NCBI RefSeq assembly: GCF_023073355.1
Contig: NZ_JADPJI010000011.1
Coordinates: 124,001 to 188,000 of the forward strand
Origin: Bradyrhizobium sp. 199
GTDB lineage: Bacteria; Pseudomonadota; Alphaproteobacteria; Rhizobiales; Xanthobacteraceae
Length of the DNA stretch: 64,000 nucleotides
Direction of reading: 5' to 3'
The position numbers and the translations under genes were made by a program. The notes under the pieces are model-generated. The model had not been told where the DNA came from, did no database searches, and was given only the letters and a program-made list of their open reading frames with translations. Positions 8,876 to 18,603 of the stretch are shown here, in pieces (positions within the stretch are counted from its first letter, which is position 1; each line of letters begins with the position of its first letter).

Positions 8876-9082
8876 ATGACAAATTATTCGATGATCAAGG
8901 TCGGCAACGACTATGTCGTGCAGGCCAATGACAAATGCATTTTGAAAGTCGGCAGCCGCCGCCGGGCGGCGCAATTGATCAGCGAGGCCACGGACTTGCT
9001 GAATGCGCTCGCGGTCGTTGAATCCCCTGGTATCGCAGCCGAAACACCATCACTCCGCCGTGAGGCGCCGGAACTTCCTTGA
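8876..9082 (+). CDS. small hypothetical protein (68 aa)
   Basis: A short protein starting MTNYSMIKVGNDYVVQAND and continuing through KVGSRRRAAQLISEATDLLN, a small beta-hairpin followed by a helix with a basic patch. I recognise no domain. I prefer the ATG at 8876, preceded by GGGGA, over the ATG pair at 8813/8816, because the residues between them (serine/arginine/glycine rich) look like untranslated leader. The longer version would be 88-89 residues. It ends 81 bases before the serC start, so its stop lies near the serC leader RNA. Confidence 0.55.
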   Translation: MTNYSMIKVGNDYVVQANDKCILKVGSRRRAAQLISEATDLLNALAVVESPGIAAETPSLRREAPELP

Positions 9083-9109
9083 CGACTCTTTCCGTTTCCC
9101 GTATCAGCC

Positions 9110-9163
9110 GCGGCGGGACACCTCCCCCCAACGGGAGGCTGACTATCTGGAAGGGTAGATATT
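9110..9163 (+). ncRNA. serC leader RNA motif
   Basis: Just before the serC start codon are two adjacent hairpins. The first pairs CCTCCC (9121-9126) with GGGAGG (9133-9138). The second pairs TATCT (9143-9147) with AGATA (9157-9161) and places the ribosome-binding sequence GGAAGGG in its loop. A conserved two-hairpin RNA called the serC motif is known upstream of serC-serA in alphaproteobacteria; position and layout here fit it. Its ligand is unknown. I infer that it controls access to the serC ribosome-binding site. The exact 5' end is not defined. Confidence 0.6.
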
Positions 9164-10336
<1,173 letters not shown>

Positions 10337-10350
10337 GTTTTCTTTCTTCG

Positions 10351-10479
10351 CCTCTCCCCGTTCTTACGGGAGAGGCCGGGTCGCGCAGCGATCCGGGTGA
10401 GGGGCGCTCTCTCCACGAGCACTTTGCCTGTGGCTGCCCATCACCCCAATCCTCTCCCCTTGAGAACGGGGAGAGGGAG
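10351..10479. repeat. dispersed intergenic palindrome, family D copy 1
   Basis: An imperfect inverted repeat between serC and serA. It begins CCTCTCCCCGTTCTTACGGG and ends with AACGGGGAGAGGG, with GGTGAGGGGC inside. A related, longer copy is at 18847-18984. It is non-coding, and if transcribed it would form a long stem in the serC-serA message. Confidence 0.65.
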
Positions 10480-10559
10480 AACACAAAGCTTCCGAGCCAC
10501 TCACGCATTTCCGGCCCGCGGGCCGATCTTCCCTTAGGGACGGTGAAGGACACATCCTC

Positions 10560-12149
10560 ATGACCAAACCCAAAGTACTCATTTCCGACGCGCTCTCGCC
10601 CGCCGCCGTGCAGATCTTCAAAGACCGCGGCGTCGAGGTCGACTTCCAGCCCAATCTCGGCAAGGACAAGGACAAGCTCGCCGAGATCATCGGCAATTAC
10701 GACGGCCTTGCGATCCGCTCCGCGACCAAGGCGACCGCAAAAATCCTCGACAAGGCGACCAACCTCAAGGTGATCGGCCGAGCCGGCATCGGCGTCGACA
10801 ATGTCGAGATCCCCGCCGCCACGGCCAAGGGCATCATCGTGATGAACACGCCGTTCGGCAATTCGATCACGACCGCCGAGCACGCGATCACCCTGATGCT
10901 GGCGCTCGCCCGCGAGATCCCGCAGGCCGACGCCTCGACCCAGGCCGGCAAGTGGGAGAAGAACCGCTTCATGGGCGTCGAGATCACCGGCAAGGTGCTC
11001 GGCGTCGTCGGCTGCGGCAACATCGGCTCGATCGTCGCCGACCGCGCGCTCGGCCTGCGCATGAAGGTGATCGCGTTCGATCCGTTCCTGTCGCCGGAGC
11101 GCGCCAGGGACATCGGCGTCGAGAAGGTCGAGCTCGACGATTTGCTCAAGCGCGCCGACTTCATCACGTTGCACACGCCGCTGACCGAGAAAACCAAAAA
11201 CATTATCGATGCGGCCGCCATCGCCAAGATGAAGAAGGGCGTGCGCCTGATCAACTGCGCCCGCGGCGGTCTCGTCGACGAGCAGGCGGTGCTCGATGCG
11301 CTCAACGCCAAGCACATCGCCGGCGCCGCCTTCGACGTCTTCGTCGAGGAGCCCGCGACCAAGAACGTGCTGTTCGGTCATCCCAACGTGATCTGCACGC
11401 CGCATCTCGGCGCCTCCACCACGGAAGCGCAGGAGAACGTCGCACTCCAGGTCGCCGAGCAGATGTCGGATTATTTGCTCACCGGCGCGATCTCGAACGC
11501 GGTCAATTTCCCCTCGATCACGGCGGAAGAGGCGCCGAAGCTGAAGCCGTTCATCTCGCTCGCCGAGAAGCTCGGCTCGTTTGCCGGCCAGCTCACCGAG
11601 AGCGGCATCCTCAAGGTCGAGATCACCTATGAGGGCCACGTCGCCGAGATGAAGATCAAGGCGATCACCTCCGCCGTGCTGTCGGGCCTGCTGCGCCCGA
11701 TGCTGGGCGAGGTCAACGTGGTGTCGGCGCCCGTCGTCGCCAAGGAGCGCGGCATGGTGGTCGACGAGATCGTCCGCGCCGCCCAGAGCGACTATGAGAG
11801 TCTGATCACGGTCACCGTCACCACGGAGCGGCAGGAGCGGTCGGTCTCGGGCACCGTCTACGCCGACGGCAAGCCGCGCCTCGTCGACATCAAGGGCATC
11901 CGGGTCGACGCCGAGTTCGGCAAGTCGATGATCTACGTCACCAACGAGGACAAGCCGGGCTTCATCGGCAAGTTCGCGAGCCTGCTCGGCGATGCCAAGA
12001 TCAACATCGCGACCTTCCACCTCGGCCGCGTCGCGCCCGGCAGCGATGCCATCGCGCTGATCGAGGTCGACGGCGCGGTGCCGGCCGATCTGCTCGCCAA
12101 GGTGCAGGCCCTGCCGCAGGTCAAGCAGGTCAAGGCGCTGACGTTCTGA
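10560..12149 (+). CDS. serA: D-3-phosphoglycerate dehydrogenase
   Basis: A 529-residue enzyme that oxidises 3-phosphoglycerate to 3-phosphohydroxypyruvate with NAD, committing carbon to serine. The NAD fold shows GVVGCGNIGSIVADRA near residue 150. The catalytic Arg lies in INCARGGLVDE near residue 237, and the Glu/His pair lies in FVEEPA and CTPHLGAST near residues 265 and 283. Beyond about residue 320 there is an intervening substrate-binding-type domain. The C-terminal ACT domain (residues 455-529, YVTNEDKPGFIGKFASLL) is the site for serine feedback in this family. This is the long type I form. It is downstream of serC and presumably under the same control. Confidence 0.97.
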   Translation: MTKPKVLISDALSPAAVQIFKDRGVEVDFQPNLGKDKDKLAEIIGNYDGLAIRSATKATAKILDKATNLKVIGRAGIGVDNVEIPAATAKGIIVMNTPFGNSITTAEHAITLMLALAREIPQADASTQAGKWEKNRFMGVEITGKVLGVVGCGNIGSIVADRALGLRMKVIAFDPFLSPERARDIGVEKVELDDLLKRADFITLHTPLTEKTKNIIDAAAIAKMKKGVRLINCARGGLVDEQAVLDALNAKHIAGAAFDVFVEEPATKNVLFGHPNVICTPHLGASTTEAQENVALQVAEQMSDYLLTGAISNAVNFPSITAEEAPKLKPFISLAEKLGSFAGQLTESGILKVEITYEGHVAEMKIKAITSAVLSGLLRPMLGEVNVVSAPVVAKERGMVVDEIVRAAQSDYESLITVTVTTERQERSVSGTVYADGKPRLVDIKGIRVDAEFGKSMIYVTNEDKPGFIGKFASLLGDAKINIATFHLGRVAPGSDAIALIEVDGAVPADLLAKVQALPQVKQVKALTF

Positions 12150-12165
12150 TCAAACTCTTACCGTC

Positions 12166-12250
12166 GTCATGACCGGGCTTGACCCGGCCATCCACGTCTT
12201 GCCCGGTCGGAGAAAGAACGTGGATGCCCGGGACAAGCCCGGGCATGACG
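12166..12250. repeat. dispersed intergenic palindrome, family B copy 1
   Basis: An 85-base inverted repeat, arms GTCATGACCGGGCTTGACCC and GGACAAGCCCGGGCATGAC, with a central CACGT...ACGTGG. Two more copies are at 30819-30894 and 49656-49746. It lies just after serA and before the terminator at 12295-12328. Confidence 0.8.
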
Positions 12251-12294
12251 AGTGGATAGAGTAATGCTCGCATTGATATTCCGACCCGCGGAAC

Positions 12295-12328
12295 AACGCC
12301 GCCCTCTCGCGAGGGCGGCGTTTTGTTT
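12295..12328 (+). terminator. rho-independent terminator
   Basis: A perfect twelve-pair stem (12295-12306 with 12311-12322) capped by TCGC and followed by TTGTTT. It should end the serA transcript, before the thiolase gene. Confidence 0.88.
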
Positions 12329-12441
12329 GGCCCTCGCGCGACGCCATATTTTCCCCGCGGCCTCCAAACATTGTGTACCAATGGCGCCGAGAAGACCTAG
12401 ACCGACGCTCCGGTCAAAATCGTTCAAAAAGGGAGAAAACA

Positions 12442-13614
12442 ATGCGTGAAGCCGTCATCGTTTCCTACGCACGCACGGGCCTCGCAAAATCAGGCCGCGG
12501 CGGGTTCAATATCACGCCGCCGATGTCGCTTGCGGCCCATGCCATTCATCACGCGGTCGACCGCGCCGGCGTCGAGAAGGACTATGTCGAGGATTGCTAT
12601 CTCGGCAATTGCGCCCATGGCGCGCCGAACATCGGCCGTCAGGCCGCGCTGCTCGCCGGCCTGCCGAAGACCACGGCCGGCGTCTCGGTGAACCGCTTCT
12701 GCTCCTCGGGGCTGCAGACCATCGCGATGGCCGCCAACTCGATCCGCTCGGACGGCGCCGACTGCATCGTCGCCGGCGGGGTCGAGAGCATCTCGATGCC
12801 GGGCGGCGGCACGCCGAAGGAATCGATTGATCCTGAATTGCTCAAGGTCGCCCCTGATATCTTCATGGCGATGATCGATACCGCCGACATCGTCGCCGAG
12901 CGCTACAAGCTCAGCCGCGAATATCAGGACGAGTTCTCGCTGGAATCGCAGCGCCGCATGGCGGCATCGCAGCAGGCGGGCAAGTACAAGGACGAGATCG
13001 TCCCGATGAAGACCAAGATGAAGGTGGTCGACAAGCAGACCAAGGCCGAGAGCATCGTCGACTACGTCGTCGACCGCGACGAGTGCAACCGGCCCGAGAC
13101 CACGATGGAGGGCCTTGCCAAGCTCGAGCCGGTGAAGGGCCCCGGCAAGTCGGTCACGGCCGGCAATGCCAGTCAGCTCTCGGACGGCGCCGCGGCGGTG
13201 GTGCTGATGGAGGCCAAGGACGCCGAGAAGCGCGGCCTCAAGCCGCTCGGCCGTTTCGTCGCCTGGGCGACCGCCGGCTGCGAGCCGGACGAGATGGGCA
13301 TCGGCCCGGTGTTCGCGATTCCGAAGCTGCTCAAGCGCACCGGCCTCAAGGTCGATGACATCGATCTGTGGGAGCTCAACGAAGCCTTCGCCAGCCAATG
13401 CCTGTACTGCCGCGACCAGCTCGGCATCGATCCCGCCAAGTACAATGTCAACGGCGGCTCGATCGCGATCGGCCATCCCTTCGGCATGACGGGCGCCCGT
13501 CTCACCGGCCATCTGCTGCAGGAAGGCGCGCGCCGCAAGGCCAAGTGGGGCGTGGTGACGATGTGCATTGGCGGTGGCCAGGGCGGCGCCGGGCTGTTCG
13601 AGATCTACAGCTGA
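12442..13614 (+). CDS. acetyl-CoA C-acyltransferase (thiolase)
   Basis: A 390-residue thiolase. The nucleophilic Cys lies in VNRFCSSGLQTIAMAA near residue 88. The Asn-Glu-Ala-Phe segment WELNEAFASQ and GGSIAIGHPFGMTGARL supply the active-site Asn and His near residues 318 and 350. The second catalytic Cys lies in MCIGGGQGGAGLFE near residue 380. Such enzymes either split 3-ketoacyl-CoA in beta-oxidation or condense acetyl-CoA; the sequence favours a degradative acyltransferase, but this is not decisive. The ATG at 12442 has GGGAG ten bases upstream; an upstream in-frame start at 12373 is poorly supported. It stands alone between two terminators. Confidence 0.93.
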   Translation: MREAVIVSYARTGLAKSGRGGFNITPPMSLAAHAIHHAVDRAGVEKDYVEDCYLGNCAHGAPNIGRQAALLAGLPKTTAGVSVNRFCSSGLQTIAMAANSIRSDGADCIVAGGVESISMPGGGTPKESIDPELLKVAPDIFMAMIDTADIVAERYKLSREYQDEFSLESQRRMAASQQAGKYKDEIVPMKTKMKVVDKQTKAESIVDYVVDRDECNRPETTMEGLAKLEPVKGPGKSVTAGNASQLSDGAAAVVLMEAKDAEKRGLKPLGRFVAWATAGCEPDEMGIGPVFAIPKLLKRTGLKVDDIDLWELNEAFASQCLYCRDQLGIDPAKYNVNGGSIAIGHPFGMTGARLTGHLLQEGARRKAKWGVVTMCIGGGQGGAGLFEIYS

Positions 13615-13646
13615 GCCGATCCCCAAACGGACTTCAATACTGCAAG

Positions 13647-13676
13647 CACGGCGCCGAAAGGCGCCGTGTTCGTTTT
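13647..13676 (+). terminator. rho-independent terminator after thiolase gene
   Basis: Stem CACGGCGCC (13647-13655) with GGCGCCGTG (13660-13668), a GAAA tetraloop, then TTCGTTTT. It lies 33 bases after the thiolase stop codon. Confidence 0.88.
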
Positions 13677-13728
13677 CCGGAACCTGTTCGCTCGGTAGGC
13701 TTACGGTCTGCGGCCATGACGCGATGTC

Positions 13729-14883
13729 TCAGCCTGCCTTCTCCTGGAGCGCAGGTCGGAAGATCCATTCGCGCCAAACCGCCAGCAAGGCCGCCATGAT
13801 CACAGGGCCGAGAAACAGGCCGAGCAGACCGAAGGCAGCAAGGCCGCCGAAGATTCCGACGAATGCCAGCAGGAACGGAAGCCGCGCCGAGTCACCCACA
13901 AGGGTCGGCCACACGAAATGATCGCCGGCAAACATCACGACCGCGCCCCAGCAGAATACGCCGGCGGCTGCAAGCCCGCTGCCCCCGCCGCTGGCGAGGA
14001 TCAGCGCCGCGGCGCTAAATGCCAGCCAGGCGCCGAAGGGAAGCATCGCAAACGCCGCCGTGAGGATCGTAAATACGATGGCATTCGGCACGCCCGCGAT
14101 CAGATACCCGACGCCGATCAATAGGCCCTCGCCCAAGGCGACCAGCACCGTGCCGTTCACGGTCCCGCGGGTGGCGGCGACCATCCTCTCGACGAGACCC
14201 TCGCCGGCCTCGCCAAAAAGCCGATCGGACGTTTCCAGAAAGCGGTTCGCGATCAACCGGCCATTGCGGAGCAGGACGAACAGAGCCAGTAGCGAAAACA
14301 ACAGCATGAACAACCGATGGAGCAGCTGTCCGCCGAACGTTCGAAACAGATCGGATGCGTTGTCCGCATTGATTGATTTCAACCATGCGCTCGCCGCCTT
14401 GGGATCGGAGAGGTTGGCGCGCCACCATTGCTGGATGCTTTCCGCGGCAACAGGCAGGCGCGAAAGCCAATCCGGGACGTCGACCCCGCTCTCTCCGGCC
14501 CGCTTCAACCAGCTGACCAGCACGTCGCCCTGCTGGGCGAGCTGGTAGACCGCGAGTGACATGGGAGCCACCAGGATGAGTGCGACCATGAGCGTGAAAG
14601 CGAGAGCGGTGAGGTTGGACGGACCCGAGGCAAGGCGTGTGGCGAAACTGATGTAGAGCGGCCAAAGCGCGGTTGCGAGAATTGCGGCCCAGATCAGCGC
14701 CGTCAGAAACCCGGCCGCAGTCCACAAAGCGAGTGCGACCAGCACGAGCGCCAGGACGACCCGAGCGTTCATGCGGGCAGAAGCGCCCGAGGGCAGCGCC
14801 TTCCGCTCAGCGGTCCTTGAAACGGCATCGCTCCGCTTAACAGCGGGCTTCTTCGATGCGCCGGATTTCAGTCGGTCGGACAT
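13729..14883 (-). CDS. AI-2E family permease
   Basis: A 384-residue inner-membrane protein of the AI-2E/PerM family with about eight hydrophobic segments. It has a basic, Ser/Ala-rich 36-residue cytoplasmic N-terminus, two helices (VVLALVLVALALWTAAGF, LIWAAILATALWPLYISF), a long soluble stretch at about residues 110-200, and a C-terminal membrane bundle containing GVPNAIVFTILTAAFAMLPFGAWL and GLLGLFLGPVIMAALLAVWREW. Members are variously reported as signal or ion transporters; substrate is not predictable. It is transcribed in the same direction as the kinase gene upstream (15070-18603), 186 bases away. Confidence 0.88.
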   Translation of the reverse strand: MSDRLKSGASKKPAVKRSDAVSRTAERKALPSGASARMNARVVLALVLVALALWTAAGFLTALIWAAILATALWPLYISFATRLASGPSNLTALAFTLMVALILVAPMSLAVYQLAQQGDVLVSWLKRAGESGVDVPDWLSRLPVAAESIQQWWRANLSDPKAASAWLKSINADNASDLFRTFGGQLLHRLFMLLFSLLALFVLLRNGRLIANRFLETSDRLFGEAGEGLVERMVAATRGTVNGTVLVALGEGLLIGVGYLIAGVPNAIVFTILTAAFAMLPFGAWLAFSAAALILASGGGSGLAAAGVFCWGAVVMFAGDHFVWPTLVGDSARLPFLLAFVGIFGGLAAFGLLGLFLGPVIMAALLAVWREWIFRPALQEKAG

Positions 14884-15069
14884 TTGCGATCACACGGCGG
14901 CGTAATAATCAGTGTTGCAATTGGCTTGGAGGCGACAGGAAACGCTCCGGGGTCAAGCCACGAAGCTGCATTCGGTTCCGGTCGGGAATAAGCTGCAACA
15001 CGTCGCGCGACTACTCGCGGCGCTCTTCCGCCCCGCAGCGCCGGGCGCTTCTGCAAACGGCCATGCTCC

Positions 15070-18000
15070 CTACGCCCCCGCCAGTGCCGGCGCGAACACC
15101 ACTTCGATCAGCGTGCCGTGGCCGGCGCTCTTGATGTTGAAGCGGGCGCGGTTGGCTTCGACCAGGGCCTTGGTCAGCGACAGGCTCAGCGCCGCGCTGT
15201 CCGCGGCATCGCCCGGCGGCGGAGTGTGGAACGGCTCCATCGCGGCGGCGACTTCGCGCTCGGACAGGCCGTGGCCGGTGTCGCGGATGCGAAGCGCAAT
15301 CTCGCCGCGGTCGGACAGCGCGGTCGAGACGATGACCTGGCCGCCGGCGCTGGCGAGCCTGATCGAGTTCGAGATCAAATTCATGGTGATCTGCCGCATC
15401 GCGCGCGCGTCCACGCTGACCTGCGGCAGCGCATGGGCGAGCGAGGTGCGGATGATGATGCGCTCGCGATTGGCCTGCGGCTGCATCACGGTGACGCAGG
15501 CTTCGACGAGTTCGTTGAGGTTGAGGTTGGCGAAGTTGAGGTCGAGCTTGCCGGTCTCGATCCGCGACAGCTCCAGCAAATCGTCGATGATGGCGATGAC
15601 GCGCTCGCCGGAGGCGCGGATGTCCTTCATGTATTCGCCGTAGCGCTCGTTGCCGAGCGTGCCGAAGCGTTCGGAGATCATCACCTCGGCAAAGCCGATG
15701 ATGGCGTTGAGCGGCGTGCGGATCTCGTGGCTGATCCGCGCCAGCATGTCGGCTTTCGCATTGGCCGCACTGTGGACGAGACGGCGGGCCTGCGTCAGCT
15801 CGCTCTCGCCCTGCTTGCTCTGGCTGAGGTCGCGGAACACGGCGAAGAAATTCGGGCCGTCGGGCCGCGTGCGGCCCATGATCATCGCGAGCGGAATGAC
15901 GCCGCCCTTCTTCTCGCGTCCCAGCACTTCGCGGCCGTGGTCGAGCAGGCTCGCAATGTCCTGGCTCTTCAGGCTTTCGAAATAGTCGGCGACGATCTGC
16001 TGGCTCTCGGGCGCGAACAGCGTCACCAGATTTTGCTCCAGCAGCGCCGTGCCGTCATAGCCGAACAGCGCCTCGGCGCTGCGGTTGCAGGCGTGGATGT
16101 TGCCTTCGGCATCGAACATGACGATGCCCTCGGCCGTGGTGTCGAGGATGGCGGCGAGATCTTCGGCTTCGGCCTCGCCGGCCGCCGGCTCGATGTCGAA
16201 AGGGAAGGATTCCGGGACCATTGTCTCCGCGACAACCGCCTCGGGGATGACAGGCTCGGCAATGCCGGGCCCGGTGACGACAGGTGCAGCCGCAACAGGT
16301 GCAGGATTGGGCAGCGCGCAGATCAGCGCATGCGCGCTCTCGCCATCCCAGTCGATCGCGTGCAGATGCGCTTCGGTGGCCGCAAGCGGCGCTTCGCCGT
16401 TCGCAACGCTCGCGCTGATCGTGACAGGCGTGCCGGCTTGCGAGGTGCTGCTGGCCGCGGAGACGCCCGGCTCGACATAGAGCGCATCCAGCCCGCCGGC
16501 ATCCTCCAGCGCATGGATGTCGGCATAGCCCATGCGCGCGAGAAACGCCGTGTTGGCGTAGAGCAGGCGGTCGAGCCGGTAGATCAGGATGCCGGTCGGC
16601 AAGAGGTCGAGCAGCGTGCGGTCGCGCGCACTGGCGCCGCGTGGCGGCGGCGCGGGCTCGGTCAGCCATTGCGCCGGCGTGTGCGGCGGCTCGGGCTCCG
16701 GCGCCGCTGGTTCGGCAGGGATCTCCGCTGCGGGCTCTGCCGCATCTGCCGCGATCGTCTCGCGCTCGCGTTCGAGCCGTTCGGACAATTGCCGCGCGAG
16801 CTCGTTGAACGCGCTGTTCTCGACCGGGGTCAGGCTCGGCGCTCTCTGGTCACCTTGTGACCTGACGTCGCCGTGCGGGCGGAACGGCACGACATTGGGA
16901 GGCGTTTCCAAGGGAGTCTCAACGGGCGTTTCCACTGGCGTGTCCGGATCGGTTGGATGTGAATTCGCGTCGCTTGTGGGTTCGGGCAGTTCGGGTTCGG
17001 CTATTGGCTCAGGCTCAGGCTCAGGCTCGGGCTCGAACTCGGGCGGCTCGATCGGCGCGGGCGGCGCTTCGGCCACCGGCTCGGCATCAGGCTCCGTGTC
17101 CGGCACGGCCACATCGGTGGACGGGCCGTGCTGCGCCGGCGCTTTGGCCAGCAGCTCGAAACGCCTGAGCGAATCGAGCCGATTCAGGGCGTCGAGGTCG
17201 CGGCAGACGCCAAAGCCTTTGAAGCCGGCAAAGTTACGCTCGTGATCGTAGACCGGCAGGCCCGCGAGCTCGACCGGAAGAGCTGCGCCGCTGTCAGTCG
17301 GCCAGTTCACCGTGATCCCGGCCCAGGTGTCGTGGCTCGCCAGCGCCTGTGCGACGCGCCCCTCAGGATCGAGCGAGAATGTTTCGGCGATCTCGCGCCA
17401 GGGGCGGCCGAAGCCTGAGGCGGTGCGCGCGCCGATCAGGCGGATGAATTCGTCGGAGAGAAGCGCAAAGCGGCCGTCTGCATCCATCTGCCAGAGGAAG
17501 CGCAGCGGATGCTGACGCGGTGCGGGCGGCTCTTGGCCCGACGACTCCCGGCCAAACGACTCTTGGCCCGACGGCGGCTCGACCATGCCGGTAGTGATCG
17601 GCGCAGCCTGCGGCGACACAATGGCTGCTGGCGGGTTTTCAACCGGAGTTTTGGCCGCGGCTTCGTCCGTCTGGTCGGCCGCCTCTTGCGCCGGCTCTCG
17701 AACGGTCTCTTCGGCTGCATCCCGAACCGTTGCAGCTTGCGGCGGTTCGCTCGCGATCGTCGCACTGCTCGCGGGCGCCTCCACCGGCTCCGCGAAGGCG
17801 TCGAACATGGCGATGCCTTCAGGCACCTCGTGCGATGACGGCGGCTCGCTCGGCGTCGTCTCGGTGGCTTGTGCGAAGCCGACCGGCGCCTCGCTTGGTG
17901 CACGCGCGAGCACGGACGCGGGGGGCACGTGCTCGGCAGGCGCACCTTGCGCAGCGGCCGGCTCGATCAGCGCGACCAGGCCGACATCGGCGCCCGTGCC

Positions 18001-18603
18001 GACCCGTTGCAGCACCATCTGGCCGATCCCGATCGGGGTCTCGGCGCGGCCTTCGCGCAGCGCATCGCTGCGCGCCCGGTCGAGGCCGGCCTCGCCGAGA
18101 TCGCGGAAGCCGAGCAGGTGGCGCGCAGCCTCGCTGGCGCCCACGAACAGGCCGTCGGGCGCGAACGCCGCCATCGGCACCTTTGCGCCGTCGACCAGAC
18201 GAAGCAGCCGCTCGATCAGCGGCATGGAGCGCAAGCTCGGGTCCATCGCGGTGACCAGCACGCCATGACCGCCATCGGCAAAGTCCAGCCGGGCGCAGGC
18301 GCAGGTCATCAGCGCGCCGAGCCGGGCGCCGAAGCCGCGCAGACGTTCGAGCCGCATGGAGCCGTTCGCCGGCAGTTGCCGGGCGAGGCGGGCGACCTGG
18401 CGGCGATGGCTGTCCGCCGGGCCAAAAATCCTGTCCGCGAGCGCCGCGCTGTTTGCCGCGCCGAACAGTTTTGCGCCGACCGGATTGGCCCACAGCACGC
18501 GGGCGCCGTCGATCGACCACAGCCAGGCGGGCAGCTGAGAGGTCGCATGCACGGCCAGCCGGGGATCGCCCACACCTCGCAACTGGAAATCCGAACTCGT
18601 CAT
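15070..18603 (-). CDS. multi-PAS sensor histidine kinase with Pro/Glu-rich linker
   Basis: A 1177-residue cytoplasmic kinase with no membrane segment seen. PAS-like sensor domains lie at roughly residues 20-100, 366-470, 664-740 and 816-930. Between them are low-complexity stretches, notably an EPEPEPEPEP run and a TPVETPVETPLETP repeat around residues 510-580. The dimerisation domain has the phospho-acceptor His in ISHEIRTPLNAIIGF near residue 959 and GERVIAIIDDLLELSRIETG. The ATPase part shows MNLISNSIRLASAG (N box) and IRDTGHGLSE (G1), but the final G2 box is degenerate (HTPPPGDAADSAALSL). The helical region resembles the PleC/DivJ/PdhS cell-cycle kinases of alphaproteobacteria, so a role in polarity or development is an inference. 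No partner regulator is adjacent. Confidence 0.9.
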   Translation of the reverse strand: MTSSDFQLRGVGDPRLAVHATSQLPAWLWSIDGARVLWANPVGAKLFGAANSAALADRIFGPADSHRRQVARLARQLPANGSMRLERLRGFGARLGALMTCACARLDFADGGHGVLVTAMDPSLRSMPLIERLLRLVDGAKVPMAAFAPDGLFVGASEAARHLLGFRDLGEAGLDRARSDALREGRAETPIGIGQMVLQRVGTGADVGLVALIEPAAAQGAPAEHVPPASVLARAPSEAPVGFAQATETTPSEPPSSHEVPEGIAMFDAFAEPVEAPASSATIASEPPQAATVRDAAEETVREPAQEAADQTDEAAAKTPVENPPAAIVSPQAAPITTGMVEPPSGQESFGRESSGQEPPAPRQHPLRFLWQMDADGRFALLSDEFIRLIGARTASGFGRPWREIAETFSLDPEGRVAQALASHDTWAGITVNWPTDSGAALPVELAGLPVYDHERNFAGFKGFGVCRDLDALNRLDSLRRFELLAKAPAQHGPSTDVAVPDTEPDAEPVAEAPPAPIEPPEFEPEPEPEPEPIAEPELPEPTSDANSHPTDPDTPVETPVETPLETPPNVVPFRPHGDVRSQGDQRAPSLTPVENSAFNELARQLSERLERERETIAADAAEPAAEIPAEPAAPEPEPPHTPAQWLTEPAPPPRGASARDRTLLDLLPTGILIYRLDRLLYANTAFLARMGYADIHALEDAGGLDALYVEPGVSAASSTSQAGTPVTISASVANGEAPLAATEAHLHAIDWDGESAHALICALPNPAPVAAAPVVTGPGIAEPVIPEAVVAETMVPESFPFDIEPAAGEAEAEDLAAILDTTAEGIVMFDAEGNIHACNRSAEALFGYDGTALLEQNLVTLFAPESQQIVADYFESLKSQDIASLLDHGREVLGREKKGGVIPLAMIMGRTRPDGPNFFAVFRDLSQSKQGESELTQARRLVHSAANAKADMLARISHEIRTPLNAIIGFAEVMISERFGTLGNERYGEYMKDIRASGERVIAIIDDLLELSRIETGKLDLNFANLNLNELVEACVTVMQPQANRERIIIRTSLAHALPQVSVDARAMRQITMNLISNSIRLASAGGQVIVSTALSDRGEIALRIRDTGHGLSEREVAAAMEPFHTPPPGDAADSAALSLSLTKALVEANRARFNIKSAGHGTLIEVVFAPALAGA

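Noticed and set aside
15118..16860. Long plus-strand open frame of 580 codons opposite the PAS kinase
   Set aside because: Typical antisense shadow in high-GC DNA, with no ribosome-binding site and no recognised domain, whereas the minus strand has clear kinase motifs.
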